Assembly (NCBI RefSeq): GCF_041260665.1
Contig: NZ_JBGCCT010000018.1
Span: forward strand, 62,001-126,000
Direction: 5' to 3'
Source of the DNA: Catenulispora sp. GP43
GTDB taxonomy: Bacteria; Actinomycetota; Actinomycetes; Streptomycetales; Catenulisporaceae
Length of the DNA stretch: 64,000 nt
Below are positions 16,575 through 24,979 of this stretch, one piece after another. Position numbers and translations under genes: made by a program. Position 1 is the stretch's first letter; the number at the start of each line of letters is the position of its first letter. The notes beneath the pieces are model-generated. The model made no database searches and was not told the origin of the DNA. It saw nothing but the letters and a program-made list of their open reading frames with translations.

Positions 16575-18344
16575 ATGGCCACGCTGATCTCGGTGAACGT
16601 CGGCCTGCCCAAGGACATCGCCTGGCGCGGCACGACCGTTCACACGGGCATCTGGAAGCAGCCCGTCACCGGGCCGGTGCGGGTGCGGCGGCTCAACCTG
16701 GACGGCGACGGACAGGGCGACCTCGCCGGACACGGCGGCGAACAGCGTGCCGTCCTGGTCTACCAGCTGGATTCCTACCGCCACTGGCAGCGGTACATGA
16801 AGCGGGACGACTTCGTCCACGGGCAGTTCGGCGAGAACTTCACCGTGGACGGACTGGCCGACGACGAGGTCTGCATCGGCGACCGCTACCGGATCGGGGA
16901 CGCGGTGTTCGAGGTCACCCAGCCCCGCGTGACGTGCTATCGCGTGGGCCTGCGGCTCGGGGAGCCGCAGATGGCCGCGCTGCTCGTGTCCCACCACCGC
17001 CCGGGCTTCTACATGCGCGTGTTGACGGAGGGGCGAGTGCGGGCCGGGGATGAGATCGTGAAGATCGCCTCCGGCCCCGAGGCGATGACCGTCGCGGAGA
17101 CCGACGCCCTGCTCTACCTGCCAGGCCACCCCAAGCCGGAACTCGAAAGGGCCCTGCGTGTCCCCGCACTGAGCCCTGGCTGGCAGACATCGTTTCGGGC
17201 CCTGCTCGACGACGCGGACCGCGGCTCCGGGGCCCAGAGCGGTAACAGCGGTCTGACGACCACCACTCCCCCACCGGCCTGGCCCGGGTTCCGTCCGCAG
17301 TCGATCGTCGGCATCGAAACGGAGAGCGCGAGCATCTTCTCACTCACCCTGGCCTCGGCCGACCACAAGCCGCTCCCGGCCGCGCTGCCCGGCCAGTACC
17401 TCGGGATCCGCTTGCAGCCGGACCCGCACGGACCACCGGTCATCCGCAACTACTCACTCTCCGGCCGGCCGGGCGCCGAGACGTACCGCATCAGCGTCAA
17501 GCAGGAGCCGCACGGCGTCGCCAGTACTTACCTGCGTCAGCACGCAAAAGTCGGCGACACTCTCGATGTGGCCGCTCCACGGGGCACGTTCCTCCTGAAG
17601 GATGCTGATACCCCGGTTCTGCTGCTGTCCGCCGGTGTCGGCGCCACCCCGGTCCTGGCGATGCTCCAAGCCCTGGCCGCACGGCATTCGCCGCGCGCAG
17701 TCTGGTGGCTGCACGCGGCCCGAGACGGCGAGAACCATCCGTTCGCCGAGGAAGTGCGCACGCTGCTCACCCGGCTTCCCGCCAGCCGATCAATCGTCTC
17801 CTACAGCACTCCGCGCAACACCGATCGCCCAGGCGTCGACTACACGTTCGCCGGACGATTCGATCTCAAGCGGATCCGCGACCTGAGGCCGCCCCAGGAC
17901 GCTGATGCCTATCTTTGCGGTCCGGGATCCTTTATGGCGGACATGGCCGAAGCGCTGCGGGCCTGCGGCCTGTCGGCCTCGCGGATCCGCACCGAGATCT
18001 TCGGGGCCGAGTCCGCCATCACTCCCGGCGTCGTGGCCGGACCCGTCCCGGCGCCCCACCAGCCGCCGCGTGTTCCCGGCGGACGACCGGGGCCATCGGT
18101 GTCCTTCGTCCGCAGCGGCCTGACCATCCCCTGGCACCCGGAGTACGGGACCCTGCTCGAACTCGCAGAAGCCTGCGACGTGCCCGTGCGCTGGTCCTGC
18201 CGCACGGGCGTGTGCCACACCTGTGAAACCGCACTCGTCATGGGCCGCGTCGACTACTCGCCGGAGCCGGTGGAACCCCCAGCCGCGGGAAGCGCCCTCA
18301 TCTGCTGCTCGACGCCCACTGCTGACATCGGCCTGGACATGTGA
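16575..18344 (+). CDS. MOSC - flavin reductase - [2Fe-2S] ferredoxin fusion protein
   Basis: A 589-residue three-domain protein. Residues 1 to about 230 are a MOSC domain (GDLAGHGGEQRAVLVYQ, GQFGENFTVDGL, PRVTCYRVG), related to YiiM and molybdenum-cofactor sulfurase C-termini. About 260-500 is a ferredoxin-NADP reductase-like module (IRNYSLSG for flavin, LLLSAGVGATPVLAML for NAD(P), YLCGPGSFM). The end is a plant-type ferredoxin with C542, C547, C550 and C577 or C578. GAGGAGG precedes the ATG at 16575. It looks like a self-contained electron chain feeding a MOSC enzyme that may reduce N-hydroxylated compounds (inference). Confidence 0.88.
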   Translation: MATLISVNVGLPKDIAWRGTTVHTGIWKQPVTGPVRVRRLNLDGDGQGDLAGHGGEQRAVLVYQLDSYRHWQRYMKRDDFVHGQFGENFTVDGLADDEVCIGDRYRIGDAVFEVTQPRVTCYRVGLRLGEPQMAALLVSHHRPGFYMRVLTEGRVRAGDEIVKIASGPEAMTVAETDALLYLPGHPKPELERALRVPALSPGWQTSFRALLDDADRGSGAQSGNSGLTTTTPPPAWPGFRPQSIVGIETESASIFSLTLASADHKPLPAALPGQYLGIRLQPDPHGPPVIRNYSLSGRPGAETYRISVKQEPHGVASTYLRQHAKVGDTLDVAAPRGTFLLKDADTPVLLLSAGVGATPVLAMLQALAARHSPRAVWWLHAARDGENHPFAEEVRTLLTRLPASRSIVSYSTPRNTDRPGVDYTFAGRFDLKRIRDLRPPQDADAYLCGPGSFMADMAEALRACGLSASRIRTEIFGAESAITPGVVAGPVPAPHQPPRVPGGRPGPSVSFVRSGLTIPWHPEYGTLLELAEACDVPVRWSCRTGVCHTCETALVMGRVDYSPEPVEPPAAGSALICCSTPTADIGLDM

Positions 18345-18731
18345 AGGAGATCGCGCACCCCACCACCCGCGAGAGCCGTCGGGCGGCTGGATCCGGACAT
18401 CCTCGACGAGCGTGGCTTGTACCTCTACGGCAGGTCCCCTGACGCTGCTCGGTTACTATCACTGCGACCAGTCCTGAAACGGCTGTTCAAGAGCATGTGT
18501 GACAGCGTTCGTCGTTGCTCGTGCTGGTCGTGGGCGGCTGGCTGCGGTCTCGATCGTTCGTCAGGGCGGGTCGTGGTGGTTCCGTCTGACGTCCATCGGT
18601 TGGCGGAACTGGGTCTCAACCTTTCGCTGGGAACCGACCTCTAAGGGATGTGCCCGGCCGATCTCGGGCACGGCCGGATCGCGCGCAGCGCGCTCGCGTT
18701 CGGACGGGACGACAAGGAGGCCGGGGGCGGC
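18345..18731. other. 387-base intergenic stretch upstream of the sigma factor
   Basis: No supported gene. A seven-base inverted repeat (GTGCCCG at 18650-18656, CGGGCAC at 18665-18671) lies about 60 bases before the sigma factor start, and GGAACC near 18630 resembles an ECF -35 element, so autoregulation is possible but unproved. The sigma factor ribosome-binding site AAGGAGG is at about 18714-18720. Confidence 0.4.
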
Positions 18732-19292
18732 ATGGCTTTGACGGAGCACGAGGAAGCGCAGTTCTGGGAGTTTGTGACGGGTCGACGGCGCGGTCTGCTC
18801 CGGGTCGCCTTCCTGCTCACCGGCGACCACGGGCTGGCAGAGGATTTCGTCCAGGACGCGCTGTTCCAGGCCTATCGCAACTGGCGGCGGATTGAGCGGC
18901 GCGAGCAGCCGGAGGCCTACGTCCGCAAGATCATCGTGAACCTGGCGAACTCTCGGTGGCGGCGGCTGAAGGACCGCAATGTCTCGTTCTACAGCAACGT
19001 CCCGGATCGGCCGACGACGCGTGACGCGCATGCGGACGTCGACCGCTCGGACGAGGTGTGGCGGGCGCTGGCGACGCTGCCGACCGGCATGCGGACGGTC
19101 ATCGTCCTGCGCTTCTACGAGGAGCTCAGCGAGGCCGAGACCGCAGCCGTCCTCGGCAAGTCCGTCGGGACCGTCAAAAGCCAGTCGTCACGGGGGCTGG
19201 CCCGGTTGCGCGAGGTGCTGGGGGCGCCGGCCCAAGGCAAGCAGACCGATCCCGTCAGTGTGGCGGGGCGATTGGGGAACGCGCATGTCTGA
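18732..19292 (+). CDS. SigE-family (ECF) RNA polymerase sigma factor
   Basis: A 186-residue sigma-70 family protein with region 2 (FWEFVTGRRRGLLRVAFLLT, then FVQDALFQAYRNWRRI) and region 4 (LPTGMRTVIVLRFYEELSEA, then VGTVKSQSSRGLARLRE). Its size and layout match the actinomycete SigE-like ECF group. AAGGAGG precedes the ATG at 18732, eleven bases away; the frame is open further upstream without support. It overlaps the next gene by eight bases, the usual arrangement of an ECF sigma with its membrane-bound partner. Confidence 0.88.
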   Translation: MALTEHEEAQFWEFVTGRRRGLLRVAFLLTGDHGLAEDFVQDALFQAYRNWRRIERREQPEAYVRKIIVNLANSRWRRLKDRNVSFYSNVPDRPTTRDAHADVDRSDEVWRALATLPTGMRTVIVLRFYEELSEAETAAVLGKSVGTVKSQSSRGLARLREVLGAPAQGKQTDPVSVAGRLGNAHV

Positions 19293-20430
19293 GAACAGAT
19301 TCGAAGAAGAGATCAAAGGGTTGCTGTCCGGGCTAGCCGAAGCAGAATTCGGCGCCGGCACCCCTGTCGGGCGGATGCGGCAGGACTTCCGCGCGGCGGC
19401 CGCTCGGCGGCGACGGGTCGTGACCACGACCACCGCGCTGGCGTTGACCGGCGGGGTGACGCTCGGCGTGGCGTTCGGCGCCGGCGGGAACGGCGGTTCG
19501 ACCGGAAAAGAAGGGTCGATCGGCCCTGCTGCCGGCATAGGGGGCGCGGCGCCGAGGGCCGTGACCACGACCGCACCGACTCCGACTCCCAAGCCCTTGC
19601 TCCAGCCGCTCCCGGTCCCGACACCGCCGGCGCCGCACCTCAACGCGGACTGCGCCACCGACAACGGCAAGACGTTCATTGGCGACGTCAACCGGGTGCC
19701 GATGTCGCCGCGCGGCAGCCTGGCGGGCGACAACGACTTCGTCGGCGCGGTCCTCGCGCGCGCCGAGGCGCTGGTCCCGGCAAACGCCGCCAAGGTCGAG
19801 ATGGCCGACGACGACGGCCGCAGCCGCGTAGCCGTGGTCTATCTGAACCCGAAGGCCGCCAAATCCACTGGCCCCTGCGACAAGGGGATGGAGGCTGTAG
19901 TGTTCCACGGCCCCAGTGGTGCCTCGGTCGACGATCTGCTGGCGCAGGCCGGCGCCGTCTCCTACGGTCCCGACTACGGCTTCAACTGGGCCGAGCGCAA
20001 CGCCGACGGTTCGGAGTCGATCGCGGTCGTCTACCCGGAGGCCGACAACACTGTGTCGTTCGACGGATCGCTGCTGAGCATGGACTCGAACGCGCAGGTC
20101 TCGCACAAGACGAACAATGGCGAACTGCTGGTGACGCTGCCGGCCGGCGCCACGCTGCCGATGTTCATCGATGTCCCGAGCCTGGGCACGGTCCCGGGTG
20201 GTACGGCCGGCAGCCCGCTGATGTTCGTCGCCGCCAAGGGCGATGCCGCAGCGTACGCCGCCGCGATCGGCGGAGACGTCGCCAAAGTCGCTCCGCTGCG
20301 CCAGGGCATGACTGGAACTGGGTTCTCGTACCCCAAGGCTGAAGGCAACGAGTGGTCCAGCTACAAGGACCCGCGGACGCTCACCGGCCCCGGCACGGAC
20401 CCCGGTCTCTGGATGAGCTTCATCGGATGA
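19285..20430 (+). CDS. Putative membrane anti-sigma factor or sigma-associated protein
   Basis: A 381-residue protein starting MSENRFEEEIKGLL, inside the end of the sigma gene. A cytoplasmic N-terminus of about 50 residues ends in a basic stop (AAARRRRVV), followed by one membrane segment at about residues 51-72. A Pro/Thr linker (TPTPKPLLQPLPVPTPPAP) leads to an extracytoplasmic domain I do not recognise. Position, overlap and topology suggest that it holds the sigma factor inactive, but no zinc anti-sigma (HxxxCxxC) motif is visible. A strong terminator follows. Confidence 0.7.
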   Translation: MSENRFEEEIKGLLSGLAEAEFGAGTPVGRMRQDFRAAAARRRRVVTTTTALALTGGVTLGVAFGAGGNGGSTGKEGSIGPAAGIGGAAPRAVTTTAPTPTPKPLLQPLPVPTPPAPHLNADCATDNGKTFIGDVNRVPMSPRGSLAGDNDFVGAVLARAEALVPANAAKVEMADDDGRSRVAVVYLNPKAAKSTGPCDKGMEAVVFHGPSGASVDDLLAQAGAVSYGPDYGFNWAERNADGSESIAVVYPEADNTVSFDGSLLSMDSNAQVSHKTNNGELLVTLPAGATLPMFIDVPSLGTVPGGTAGSPLMFVAAKGDAAAYAAAIGGDVAKVAPLRQGMTGTGFSYPKAEGNEWSSYKDPRTLTGPGTDPGLWMSFIG

Positions 20431-20485
20431 GCTACGCCGCTTCGACCAGCGACGTCCAGCCGTGACCCCTTGACCGCCTGACGAG

Positions 20486-20522
20486 GACGGCTCCGATCCA
20501 CTCTCACAGGATCGGAGCCGTC
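20486..20522 (+). terminator. Terminator of the sigma factor operon
   Basis: A perfect 14-base-pair stem (GACGGCTCCGATCC / GGATCGGAGCCGTC) with a nine-base loop, 56 bases after the stop codon at 20430, followed by TCT only. Confidence 0.8.
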
Positions 20523-20563
20523 TCTGACGCCTATGGTAATGCTGTGGCGGGTGGGACGCGGAC

Positions 20564-20836
20564 TCACCGGGATGCCAGCGCAGCCAGCCACGATCGGCGA
20601 GCTTGGTCAGCTTCGCGCGCAGCGGCTCCAGTGCCCCGAACCTCCACCGGCAGGCCGAGCACCTCGCCGACCTGCTTGATCTTCACCGGCCCGGCCGCCT
20701 CGCGCACAATAGCCAAGATCCGCTGGTAGTCCGGCGGGAGCGCCTCGGCGTCGAGATCGCCGGCACGGGCCGGAATCAGCAGCACCGACCGGCCGCCCAC
20801 CTGCGCCTCCGGAGGCGCAGGTGCGAGCGACAAGTA
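20564..20836 (-). pseudogene. Decayed helix-turn-helix gene remnant
   Basis: The minus-strand frame ending at 20564 encodes a block with winged-helix character (PPDYQRILAIVREAAGPVKI, then KQVGEVLGLPVE), like the small HTH proteins that accompany some actinomycete insertion elements. Upstream of about 20836 the frame loses protein character and there is no start or ribosome-binding site, so it is probably a relic. A perfect 26-base palindrome at 20798-20823 lies in its 5' part. Confidence 0.4.
20798..20823. repeat. Perfect 26-base palindrome
   Basis: Arms CACCTGCGCCTCC and GGAGGCGCAGGTG are exact inverted repeats with no spacer. It may be a terminator for the LLM operon, whose stop codon is about 145 bases away, or part of a mobile element end. 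Neither is proved. Confidence 0.6.
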
Positions 20837-20966
20837 CTCACAGACACCCGCCCACCACCAGCGCGAGCACCCACGAACCCTGCCACACCAGCACGCTGAG
20901 CAGCCACTACAAGATGGTGGATCTTCAGTGTCCCTGCTCCAGAGACAAGCCCCCGGTGCGCTGTAG

Positions 20967-21836
20967 TCACGTGAGGTTGAGCGTGTGCGCGACCGAGGCG
21001 AGGTGGTCGACATGGGCTTTCGCGTTGTCCAGGCCGAGGCCCATCGTGGCGATCGAGGCGTGGGTGCCGCCTGCCTCGCGCCAGGCGTCGAGCTGAGCGG
21101 GCAGGTCGGTTGGATCATTGCCGGGAAGTGCCACGAGCTCCGCGCCGAAGTCGTGTACCGACCTGTCGAGGGCGTCGAGGCGGTCGCGCAGTCGGCTCCA
21201 GGCGTCGATGGCGTGCTCGATGCCGCCGGCGCCGAAGAAGATGAAGCCGTCCGCGAGCCGCGCGGCTCGCTCGAACGCGGCTTCGCTGGATCCGCCGAGC
21301 CAGATCGGAACGGGCCGGGTCGGCTTGGGCACGAGTGCGGCGCGATCGATCCGGTCGAAACGCCCCGAGTAGTCGACCACGGGTTCCGTGAACAACCGGC
21401 GCAGCAGGCCGATCTGCTCTTCCTGCCTCGCGCCGCGGGTGCGGAAGTCCTGCCCGAGGGCCTGGTACTCGACGTGGTTCCAGCCGACCCCCACGCCCAG
21501 GCGCAGTCGGCCGCCGGAGAGCAGGTCGACGTCGGCGGCCTGCCGTGCCACCAGCGCGGTTTGGCGCTGGGGCAGGATCAGGACCCCGGTGGCGAACCCG
21601 ATGCGTTCGGTGATGGCGGCCAGATGAGCGAACATGACCAGCGGGTCGTGGAACGGGTCGCGCTCGGTATACGGGCCGGTGAGCACCGGGCTCCGGTCGG
21701 TGTGTACGGCGCCGAGCACGTGGTCGTAGGCAAGCAGGTAGTCGAAGCCCAAGTCCTCGACCGCTCGCCCGATCAGGCGAACCGCGTTCGGGTCTCCGCG
21801 CAGTTCGATCTGCGGGTAGACGGCGCCGATCTGCAT
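20967..21836 (-). CDS. LLM class F420-dependent oxidoreductase
   Basis: A 289-residue luciferase-like TIM-barrel protein. MQIGAVYPQIELRGDP, LLAYDHVLGAVH, GFATGVLILPQR and GVGVGWNHVEYQALG are typical of the F420-dependent subgroup, which moves hydride between F420 and a substrate; the substrate is unknown. The ATG at 21836 has AAGAAGG before it, so the 35-codon upstream extension is rejected. It is the last gene of a four-gene operon (GlcG-like, SDR, HD, LLM) divergent from a GlxA regulator. Confidence 0.87.
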   Translation of the reverse strand: MQIGAVYPQIELRGDPNAVRLIGRAVEDLGFDYLLAYDHVLGAVHTDRSPVLTGPYTERDPFHDPLVMFAHLAAITERIGFATGVLILPQRQTALVARQAADVDLLSGGRLRLGVGVGWNHVEYQALGQDFRTRGARQEEQIGLLRRLFTEPVVDYSGRFDRIDRAALVPKPTRPVPIWLGGSSEAAFERAARLADGFIFFGAGGIEHAIDAWSRLRDRLDALDRSVHDFGAELVALPGNDPTDLPAQLDAWREAGGTHASIATMGLGLDNAKAHVDHLASVAHTLNLT

Positions 21837-21909
21837 CGTGCCTTCTTTCAGTCGTGCCGCCGCCGTCGCGGGGCTGTCCGGCGGGGTCTGTCGCGTGTCG
21901 AGAGCTTGG

Positions 21910-22677
21910 TCAGCGGTCGATGAAGGCCATGTTCGTCTCATCGTGTCGCGCTCCTACGGCCGGTGTCAGGTCGCCGTGCCGCGTGAGCTGGTCCTGGTTC
22001 AACTCGATGCCGTCGGCGGCACGGTGGGAGGCGAGGGTGTTGATGGTGTCGGCCGGGTGTGCGCCGTAAGGCAGATGGCTGCGAAGGAGCTCGCCGGGGA
22101 AGGTCATCGGCGACGCCTTCTGTGGGTTCGCCTTGGCTTGGTTGAGGATGGCGTCGCTGAGGGCGTAGGCCAGATCCATGCGCGGGAGCAGGGCGTGTAC
22201 TTCGTCGGCGAGGCCGGCCGGAAGGCTCTCACGCTGGGCGCCGAGGATGTCGGTGGCGATGCCGGCCTGGGTCAGCGCCACCACTGTGCATTTTCGCGAG
22301 GCGATGCCTTCCGAGGTGTGCAGGGCGATGGCGTCCCAGGCGATGGCGATGCGGTGTTCCTCGACGCCGCGCTCGCGCAGGAAGGCTGCTGCGACGTCGG
22401 CACCGTCGACTTCAAAGCGCTGATCTCCGTTGCCCTGTTCGCTCAGCCCGATGTCGTGCAGCATGCAGCTGGCGAACAGCAGTTCGTCGTCGTAGTCGCT
22501 GCCCGGGCGCAGGTCTCGGTTCCGGGCGTGGGCTCGGGCGAAGACGTAGCTGCGCACGCTGTGGTGGTGGACGAAGGCGGCCGTTTCCTGGGCCGCATGG
22601 AGATAGGCGTCCCAGGCTAGAGGCGTGTCGGGCAGGTCGAGCCGCTCGAAGACGGACCGCGCTGCGTCGGTGCTCAT
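21910..22677 (-). CDS. HD domain protein, cyanamide hydratase-like
   Basis: A 255-residue HD-fold metalloprotein: His in HHHSVRSYVFA near residue 38, the HD pair in FASCMLHDIGL, then RFEVDGADVAAAFLRE and WDAIALHTSEGIA. This order matches the fungal and bacterial cyanamide hydratase (Ddi2-like) HD group, which hydrates cyanamide to urea, though relatives act on other small nitriles or are uncharacterised. AAGGAAAC precedes the ATG. It belongs to the operon driven from 23913, between the SDR and LLM genes. Confidence 0.8.
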   Translation of the reverse strand: MSTDAARSVFERLDLPDTPLAWDAYLHAAQETAAFVHHHSVRSYVFARAHARNRDLRPGSDYDDELLFASCMLHDIGLSEQGNGDQRFEVDGADVAAAFLRERGVEEHRIAIAWDAIALHTSEGIASRKCTVVALTQAGIATDILGAQRESLPAGLADEVHALLPRMDLAYALSDAILNQAKANPQKASPMTFPGELLRSHLPYGAHPADTINTLASHRAADGIELNQDQLTRHGDLTPAVGARHDETNMAFIDR

Positions 22678-22708
22678 GATGTTTCCTTGTTCCTGGCCTC
22701 GGCGGAGT

Positions 22709-23512
22709 TCACGTGGTTGGCACCGTGCGAGTCCAAGCCGCTTCCTGGACCTGCTTGATCAGCTCCTCGGTCGCCGGCGGCCAGACGTTCCGGTACTTGC
22801 CGCGGTCGGCGCCGATGATCTCGACCATCTTGTCGATCATGTCCTGCGGGTCGTACTGGTCGGCCAGGATCTCCGCGAAGCCGGCCTTGACGTCCTTGGT
22901 CCGGTTGAAGTTGACCGTGTCGTCCAGCCAGCGGAAGGTCGTATCCGCGATGCGGTCGTTGAACCCGGTCCGATACGCACCGGGGTTGATGGTCTGCACG
23001 GTGATCCCGTTCGGCGCGAGCTCGTCGCGCAGGCTCGCCGCGATCGCCTCGAGCGCGTGCTTGCTCGCGCAGTAGGCGCCCAGGCCGAAGGCGGTCAGCA
23101 TGCCGCCCATCGAGCTGACGATCAGGATGCGGCCCGCGGTGCCGGCGTCCACCCACTTGCGGACGATCCGCTGAGTAAGTTCCAGGTTCGCGAAGACGTT
23201 CGTCTCGAAGGTGCGCCGGACCAGGTCGACGGGGATCTCCGCCATCGGTCCGCACTCGCCGATCCCGGCGTTGCTGACGAAGGTGTCGAAGTCCCAGTCG
23301 CCGACGGCCGCGATGTCGCGGGCGTCCAGGACATCGAGCTTGTCGACCGTGACCCGGTCCTGCAGGCCGAGGTCCTCCACGTGCCTTCGCAGTTCGCTCA
23401 CCTGCGACCACAGCTCCGTGGCGGCGATGACCCGGTGCCCGGCCCGGGCCAGGCCGATGGCGGTGCCGCGGCCCAGGCCGGTGCCCGCTCCGGTGATCAG
23501 GATCTTCTTCAT
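22709..23512 (-). CDS. SDR family oxidoreductase
   Basis: A 267-residue classical short-chain dehydrogenase: cofactor loop TGAGTGLGRG (residues 7-16), SNAGIGE, Ser in IVSSMGG and the catalytic pair in YCASK. Unlike three other SDRs in the window, its active site is complete. It overlaps the upstream GlcG-like gene by four bases (ATGA) and precedes the HD gene by 31 bases, so co-expression is likely. The substrate is unknown. Confidence 0.88.
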   Translation of the reverse strand: MKKILITGAGTGLGRGTAIGLARAGHRVIAATELWSQVSELRRHVEDLGLQDRVTVDKLDVLDARDIAAVGDWDFDTFVSNAGIGECGPMAEIPVDLVRRTFETNVFANLELTQRIVRKWVDAGTAGRILIVSSMGGMLTAFGLGAYCASKHALEAIAASLRDELAPNGITVQTINPGAYRTGFNDRIADTTFRWLDDTVNFNRTKDVKAGFAEILADQYDPQDMIDKMVEIIGADRGKYRNVWPPATEELIKQVQEAAWTRTVPTT

Positions 23513-23913
23513 CGTGCGTCCTCTCCGAGTGCGATGCGGACGACCTCGCCGTCCTGGGCGGGCATGCCGCCCGACACGCCGACGGCGCCGATCAACGTGC
23601 CGTTCTGATCACGCACGGGCAGTCCGCCCGCGTAGGGGATCAGGCCGCCGTTGGTGAGTTCGGTGGCGGGAGCCGGGCCGCCGGGCTTGCAGAACTCCCA
23701 CAGGTTCTCGCTGGGGCCGTTGAACAGGATCGAGGTCTTCGCCTTGGCCAGGGCGATGTCGATCGAGCCGAGGATCGCCCCGTCCATGCGGGCGAAGGCG
23801 AGCAGGTGCCCGCCGGCGTCGACCACGGCGATGTTCATCGGCACGCCGATCGCCGCCGAGTGGGCCCGTGCCTTATCGATCACGGCTTGGGCCGTATCCA
23901 GGTTGATGCTCAT
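23509..23913 (-). CDS. GlcG/HbpS-like (DUF336) protein
   Basis: A 134-residue protein of the GlcG/HbpS family: MSINLDTAQAVIDKARAHS, NIAVVDAGGHLLAFARMDGA, and the closing IGAVGVSGGMPAQDGEVVRI. Members bind haem or small molecules, or act as accessory proteins of oxidoreductases. The ATG at 23913 has AAAAGGGG before it; the longer frame to 24024 crosses the divergent gene's start and is rejected. It is the first gene of the operon divergent from the GlxA regulator. Confidence 0.85.
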   Translation of the reverse strand: MSINLDTAQAVIDKARAHSAAIGVPMNIAVVDAGGHLLAFARMDGAILGSIDIALAKAKTSILFNGPSENLWEFCKPGGPAPATELTNGGLIPYAGGLPVRDQNGTLIGAVGVSGGMPAQDGEVVRIALGEDAR

Positions 23914-23988
23914 GCCATCTGCCCCTTTTCGGTAGCGGTGTGCTCGGCCTTGAGTCGACCTTAGGCACGGCCCGGATGAGGCGGTGAG

Positions 23989-24016
23989 TGGCATGGATGC
24001 CATGTAGCGATAGAAT
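23989..24016. promoter_or_regulatory. Palindrome and -10 box in the GlxA/GlcG divergent region
   Basis: TGGCAT-GG-ATGCCA is a perfect inverted repeat at 23989-24002. It is followed by TAGAAT at 24011-24016, six bases before the ATG at 24023, the -10 box of a leaderless promoter. The palindrome would cover the -35 region and could be the operator of the divergent pair. Confidence 0.5.
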
Positions 24017-24022
24017 CGTGCC

Positions 24023-24979
24023 ATGGGCAGTCAGGCGTCAGGTGGCACCCACCACGTGGTCGTCGTGGCGCTCGAGAACGTCCTCGCGCTCGACATCGGA
24101 ATCCCGCTGCAGGTCTTCGGCAGCTGGCGGGACGGGCCGTACACGCTGACGCTGTGCACGGAGAAGCCCGGCCCCGTCCCGATGCATGGCGGCCACGTGA
24201 TGTCCGTCGTTGAAGGGCTGGACGCCCTCGCGACCGCGGACACCGTCATCGTCCCGGGCTACCTGGAACCCGACACCCCCTCCGCCGCGGTCACCACAGC
24301 GCTCGCGCAAGCGGCGGCCCGGGGAACCCGGATGATCTCCATCTGCTCGGGCGCATTCGCCCTCGCCGCCGCCGGCCTGCTCGACGGCCGCCGGGCCACC
24401 ACGCACTGGCGGTACGCCGCGAAGCTCGCCCAGCAGTACCCGCAGGTGATCGTGCAGCCGCGGGAGCTGTACATCGATGACGGGGACGTGCTGACCTCCG
24501 GCGGAGTCAGTGCGGGCCTGGATCTGTGCCTGCACGTCGTCCGGCGCGATCACGGCGCCCGCCTGGCGAACCAGCGGGCCCGCCTGCTGGTTGCGGCCCC
24601 ACACCGCCCGGGCGGCCAGGCACAGTTCATCGACCTGCCAGTGCTCCCCGACCACCCCGACGGACCGGCGCCGATCTACCAATGGGCCCTGGAGAACCTG
24701 AACCAGCCGCTCACCGTCGACCAGCTGGCACGGCAGGCCGGCATGTCACGCCGCACCCTGATCCGCCGCTTCCACACCGACACCGGCCAACCGCCCATGC
24801 GCTGGCTGCTCGACGCAAGGCTCGCCCTCGCCCGCGAACTCCTGGAAGCCGCCGACCTGACCATTGAAGCCATCGCACGGCGCTGCGGGCTGGGTACCCC
24901 GGCCAACTTCCGAACGCTTTTCAAAGCACACGTCGGAGTACCCCCACGGACCTACCGCGAGACCTTCAACGCCAGATGA
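24023..24979 (+). CDS. GlxA family transcriptional regulator (DJ-1/PfpI + AraC)
   Basis: A 318-residue regulator. The N-terminal DJ-1/PfpI domain (about residues 10-190) has the nucleophile-elbow sequence MISICSGAFALAAAGLLDGR; the C-terminal AraC-type domain has two HTH motifs (LTVDQLARQAGMSRRTLIRR and IEAIARRCGLGTPANFRTLF). Such proteins usually activate neighbouring catabolic genes on sensing a substrate. It is divergent from the GlcG-like, SDR, HD, LLM operon, the likely target. It starts without a leader. Confidence 0.9.
   Translation: MGSQASGGTHHVVVVALENVLALDIGIPLQVFGSWRDGPYTLTLCTEKPGPVPMHGGHVMSVVEGLDALATADTVIVPGYLEPDTPSAAVTTALAQAAARGTRMISICSGAFALAAAGLLDGRRATTHWRYAAKLAQQYPQVIVQPRELYIDDGDVLTSGGVSAGLDLCLHVVRRDHGARLANQRARLLVAAPHRPGGQAQFIDLPVLPDHPDGPAPIYQWALENLNQPLTVDQLARQAGMSRRTLIRRFHTDTGQPPMRWLLDARLALARELLEAADLTIEAIARRCGLGTPANFRTLFKAHVGVPPRTYRETFNAR

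Noticed and set aside
9000..18400. A natural product biosynthetic cluster
   Set aside because: Although many SDR, NTF2-like, VOC and redox genes lie together, there is no PKS, NRPS, terpene or RiPP core gene. Small catabolic or detoxification operons fit better.
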